Source: Candidatus Hydrogenedentota bacterium (GTDB lineage: Bacteria > Hydrogenedentota > Hydrogenedentia > Hydrogenedentales > CAITNO01). Taken from it: a DNA stretch of 7,253 nt. Where the stretch lies: contig DSBB01000313.1 in assembly GCA_011046175.1 (NCBI GenBank), forward strand, positions 1 through 7,253, read 5' to 3'. Each line of letters begins with the position of its first letter. Position 1 is the stretch's first letter. Of the stretch, positions 5,187 through 7,253 are shown piece after piece. The position numbers and the translations under genes were made by a program. Below the pieces are notes generated by a model, which worked only from the letters and a program-made list of their open reading frames with translations, was not told the origin of the DNA and searched no databases.

Positions 5187-7085
5187 TTACCTTTCAGAGC
5201 CTGCCGCCACAGCATGAGGTTCTTCTGTTTGGCGGGGCACCAGCTTTGGCGTTTCCGCGGGCGCAATAAGCGGTTCATCCACACGGGTGCGCCTGTTAAC
5301 TTCTTCGAGAGTCGTAATTCCTTTGAGCGCCTTTTGCCATGCGTCTTCGCGCATGGTAATCATGCCTTCCAGCCTCGCCGTGCGCCGCAGCGCCGTGGCG
5401 CTTTCGCCCTGCATTATCATGGTGCGCAGTTTGTCGCTGGTGAGCAATAGCTCATAAACGCCGAGACGGCCTTGATGGCCGGTTTGATTGCAGTTGTCGC
5501 AACCGGCCCCATGGACAAGTTCCACCTCGTCCCAGTTTACGTCCATTTCAAGCCGTTCTTTTTCGACATCAGGAGGCGTGTAAGGCTCGCGGCAGTTGTT
5601 GCAAATGGTGCGCACAAGCCGCTGTGCGAGAATGGCGCGCACGCCCGAGGCGACGAGGAACGGCTTGATGCCGATATCAATCAGGCGCGTGAACGAGCTT
5701 GCCGTGTCATTCGTATGCAGCGTGGAAAAGACCAGATGCCCCGTGAGCGCGGCCTTGATTGCGATTTCGGCGGTTTCCATGTCGCGGATTTCGCCTACCA
5801 TCACGATGTCCGGGTCCTGACGGAATATGGCGCGCAGGGCGCGCGCGAAATTCCAGCCGATTTCGTGGTTAATCTGCACCTGATTGATGCCGGTCAGCTG
5901 ATACTCGACCGGGTCTTCCACCGTGATGATTTTCACATCGGACTTGTTCAACGTGTGCAGCGAGCCGTACAGCGTTGTGGTTTTACCCGAACCGGTGGGC
6001 CCCGTTACCAGCACCACGCCTGTGGCGTGGTGAATGAGCCGTTCCCATTGCTGTTGATGTTCGGCGCAAAAGCCCAGCTGGCCGAGCCCGAGCAACAACC
6101 CGCTCTTGTCGAGAATACGCATCACGACGCTTTCGCCGTAAGCGGCGGGCAGCGCGCTCACGCGCAGGTCAATCACATGATTGCCCACGTTCATTTTGAT
6201 GCGTCCGTCCTGCGGGACGCGCCGTTCGGAGATGTCCATGCCGGACATGATTTTCAGGCGTGAAATAATTGCGGATTGGGCGCGTTTCGGCGGCAGGGGC
6301 ATTTCCTGCATCACGCCGTCAATGCGATACCGCACCTTTACGGTGGTCTTGCCCGGTTCGATGTGAATGTCGCTGGCCCGCAGCCTGTAGGCCTCAACAA
6401 TCAACTGTTGCACATAACGCACGACGGGGCTGTCATCGGCTTCCGTGGAACCACCCGCCGCCGCCGCCGCCGCGGACTCCATCTCGGCGGCGTCAACACC
6501 AATGCTGTCCATGCTGATGTCGTCGCCGGACAATGAGCCAATGGAGGCGAGGGAACTGCTCGAGCCAATGTTTGACATGCTGCTGAGCGAACTGACGCTG
6601 CTGGCGCTGCTGGCCGAGGAAAGCAACGACTCGACGGTTTCCCGTTGATGGCCGTAATACCGGGCAAGCGCCTCGGAAATATGTTCAGGCGTCGAGAGCA
6701 CGGGCTCGACGGGGCGATCAAGCAAACGCGCCAGATTATCCAACGTGTTGATGTTGGTCGGGTCGGCGGTGGCCACCATCAATACGCCGTCGCGCTCTTC
6801 AACAGGCACCACCCGATACAATGTCGCGATTGAACCGTCCACCAGCGCGCGGATGCGCGGCGGTATCTCCCTTTCGGCAAGGTTTATGATGGGGATGCCC
6901 AGTTGTTCGGCCAGCCCTTCGGTGACATGCGACTTGCTGATATACCCCAGCCGCACCAGGATTTCGCCCAGTTTACGATTACTCATCGTGGTGTTCTGGC
7001 GGTCAAGGGCTTCTTTCAGCTGCTGCTCGGTGATAATACCCTTGTTTACCAGCTGTTGGCCAAAATAACTGTACGAACTCTGCAT
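5187..7085 (-). CDS. pilB: PilB/GspE-family pilus assembly ATPase with Ser-rich linker
   Basis: A hexameric motor ATPase that powers pilin extraction and polymerisation, and the first gene of the operon. The product is 632 residues from the ATG at 7085-7083, chosen because AAAGG (7099-7095) sits 9 bases upstream; a GTG at 7106 has no ribosome site and falls at the predicted transcript start. Order of parts: an MshEN/T2SSE_N domain (about 7-145) with two 24-residue motifs at 7-30 and 38-61, spaced by 7 residues rather than 5; a low-complexity Ser-rich then Ala-rich linker (about 153-215); a second N-domain (about 220-330, RASDIHIEP at 236-244); and the C-terminal motor with Walker A GPTGSGKT (362-369), Asp box TVEDPVEY (388-395), Walker B DPDIVMVGEIRD (424-435), His box GHLVFSTLHTN (449-459) and zinc cysteines 495, 498, 529 and 532. 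All catalytic motifs are intact. It is longer than usual because of the linker and a charged, Pro-containing tail. GspE of a secretion system is the alternative name. Confidence 0.94.
   Translation of the reverse strand: MQSSYSYFGQQLVNKGIITEQQLKEALDRQNTTMSNRKLGEILVRLGYISKSHVTEGLAEQLGIPIINLAEREIPPRIRALVDGSIATLYRVVPVEERDGVLMVATADPTNINTLDNLARLLDRPVEPVLSTPEHISEALARYYGHQRETVESLLSSASSASSVSSLSSMSNIGSSSSLASIGSLSGDDISMDSIGVDAAEMESAAAAAAGGSTEADDSPVVRYVQQLIVEAYRLRASDIHIEPGKTTVKVRYRIDGVMQEMPLPPKRAQSAIISRLKIMSGMDISERRVPQDGRIKMNVGNHVIDLRVSALPAAYGESVVMRILDKSGLLLGLGQLGFCAEHQQQWERLIHHATGVVLVTGPTGSGKTTTLYGSLHTLNKSDVKIITVEDPVEYQLTGINQVQINHEIGWNFARALRAIFRQDPDIVMVGEIRDMETAEIAIKAALTGHLVFSTLHTNDTASSFTRLIDIGIKPFLVASGVRAILAQRLVRTICNNCREPYTPPDVEKERLEMDVNWDEVELVHGAGCDNCNQTGHQGRLGVYELLLTSDKLRTMIMQGESATALRRTARLEGMITMREDAWQKALKGITTLEEVNRRTRVDEPLIAPAETPKLVPRQTEEPHAVAAGSER
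5190..5194 (-). promoter_or_regulatory. Shine-Dalgarno of pilT
   Basis: AAAGG on the minus strand, 9 bases before the ATG at 5180 and ending just before the TAA stop of the preceding gene. The 17 bases from AAAGG through ATG match those at the first pilB start at 14 positions, so the two genes share a translation-start design. Confidence 0.65.
6441..6629 (-). repeat. Low-complexity Ser/Ala linker coding tract, 9-base and CCG periodic
   Basis: Within the first pilB, residues 153-215 are mostly Ser, Ala, Gly and Asp. At 6620-6576 the protein repeats Ser-Ser-x five times (x is Ala, Ala, Val, Leu, Met), a 9-base coding period. At 6455-6472 the DNA is six perfect CCG units that encode most of a six-Ala run. 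It separates the N-terminal MshEN domain from the motor and is probably a flexible hinge. Its DNA would be prone to slippage in multiples of three. Confidence 0.75.
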
Positions 7086-7094
7086 GCGAGAATA

Positions 7095-7099
7095 CCTTT
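7095..7099 (-). promoter_or_regulatory. Shine-Dalgarno of the first pilB, decides its start
   Basis: AAAGG on the minus strand with a 9-base spacer to the ATG at 7085. It makes this ATG a better start than the GTG 21 bases upstream. Confidence 0.7.
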
Positions 7100-7114
7100 G
7101 TGTCACTCGCTATA

Positions 7115-7143
7115 ACTGTACCAAAAAATGCGGCTTTTGTCAA
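7115..7143 (-). promoter_or_regulatory. Sigma-70-type promoter of the pilB-pilT-pilB-pilC operon
   Basis: On the minus strand, a perfect -35 TTGACA (7143-7138) and a -10 TACAGT (7120-7115) are separated by exactly 17 bases, with TGG directly before the -10 giving an extended -10 element. Transcription would start near 7108, leaving a leader of about 23 bases before the ATG at 7085. No operator-like palindrome is obvious around it. Confidence 0.72.
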
Positions 7144-7253
7144 TGGGGCACGTCTGCGCGGCAAATTCATAGTATGACGTTTTTTCTGTCAATAATTTAC
7201 TTGCCGACGGAGAGCGATTTGCCACACTCATCCATTATATACGGATATTGTCC
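7144..7253. other. Upstream intergenic DNA, no gene seen
   Basis: AT-rich DNA upstream of the operon promoter. It holds a second minus-strand TTGACA (7192-7187) with no good -10 at normal spacing, and a minus-strand TATAAT (7239-7234) whose -35 would fall at or beyond the window edge. No open frame or RNA gene is supportable. Confidence 0.5.

Noticed and set aside
7086..7106. GTG start at 7106 for the first pilB
   Set aside because: No ribosome binding site, and it lies about 2 bases from the predicted transcript start; the ATG at 7085 has AAAGG at 9 bases.
7234..7239. TATAAT on the minus strand as the main operon promoter
   Set aside because: Its -35 region would be at or outside the window edge, and the TTGACA-17-TACAGT promoter nearer the gene is sufficient.

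Overview
The window holds a type IV pilus / type II secretion-like inner-membrane motor locus. All five supportable genes lie on the minus strand. Read in the direction of transcription, from high to low coordinates, they are: a PilB/GspE assembly ATPase (7085-5187), a PilT retraction ATPase (5180-4068), a second and divergent PilB/GspE ATPase (4037-2289), the PilC/GspF platform protein (2277-1039), a 545-base repeat-bearing gap, and a prepilin-like protein starting at 493 that runs off the window edge. The gaps inside the four-gene block are 6, 30 and 11 bases, so it is almost certainly one operon. A good sigma-70-type promoter lies just upstream (TTGACA, 17-base spacer, TACAGT, between 7143 and 7115).

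The expected division of labour is as follows. The two PilB-type ATPases would power pilin extraction and polymerisation, PilT would power depolymerisation, and PilC would be the membrane platform that couples the hexamers to the pilin. The prepilin downstream is a plausible substrate. It has the GFTLIE processing site and ends, as far as it is visible, in a DPWG motif like that of major (GspG-type) pseudopilins. Prepilin peptidase, the alignment proteins (PilM/N/O) and a secretin are not in this window, so pilus and secretion-type machines cannot be fully told apart. The presence of PilT favours a retractable pilus.

The gap between pilC and the prepilin gene holds two kinds of repeat. One is an inverted pair of 29-base elements, each with a 20-base palindrome of the ATTCCC-N8-GGGAAT type, a compensatory stem change and a GAAA loop. 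The other is a 9-base tandem array (GATCGGACG / GATCGGCCT) that puts a GATC site every 9 bases. The rest of the gap has no gene I can support.

The organism is a Gram-negative-type bacterium. The ATPase/platform genes look GC-rich (roughly 55-60% by eye), and the prepilin and its leader are visibly AT-richer. The GspG-like pilin, the PilB-PilT-PilB-PilC order and the intergenic repeats would fit an uncultured lineage near the Planctomycetes/Verrucomicrobia/Lentisphaerae or Hydrogenedentes. That placement is an impression, not something the sequence proves. I see no clearly new system. The most unusual points are the paired divergent PilB paralogues around PilT, the Ser-rich 9-base-periodic linker of the first ATPase, the Cys-rich motor core of the second, and the intergenic repeats.
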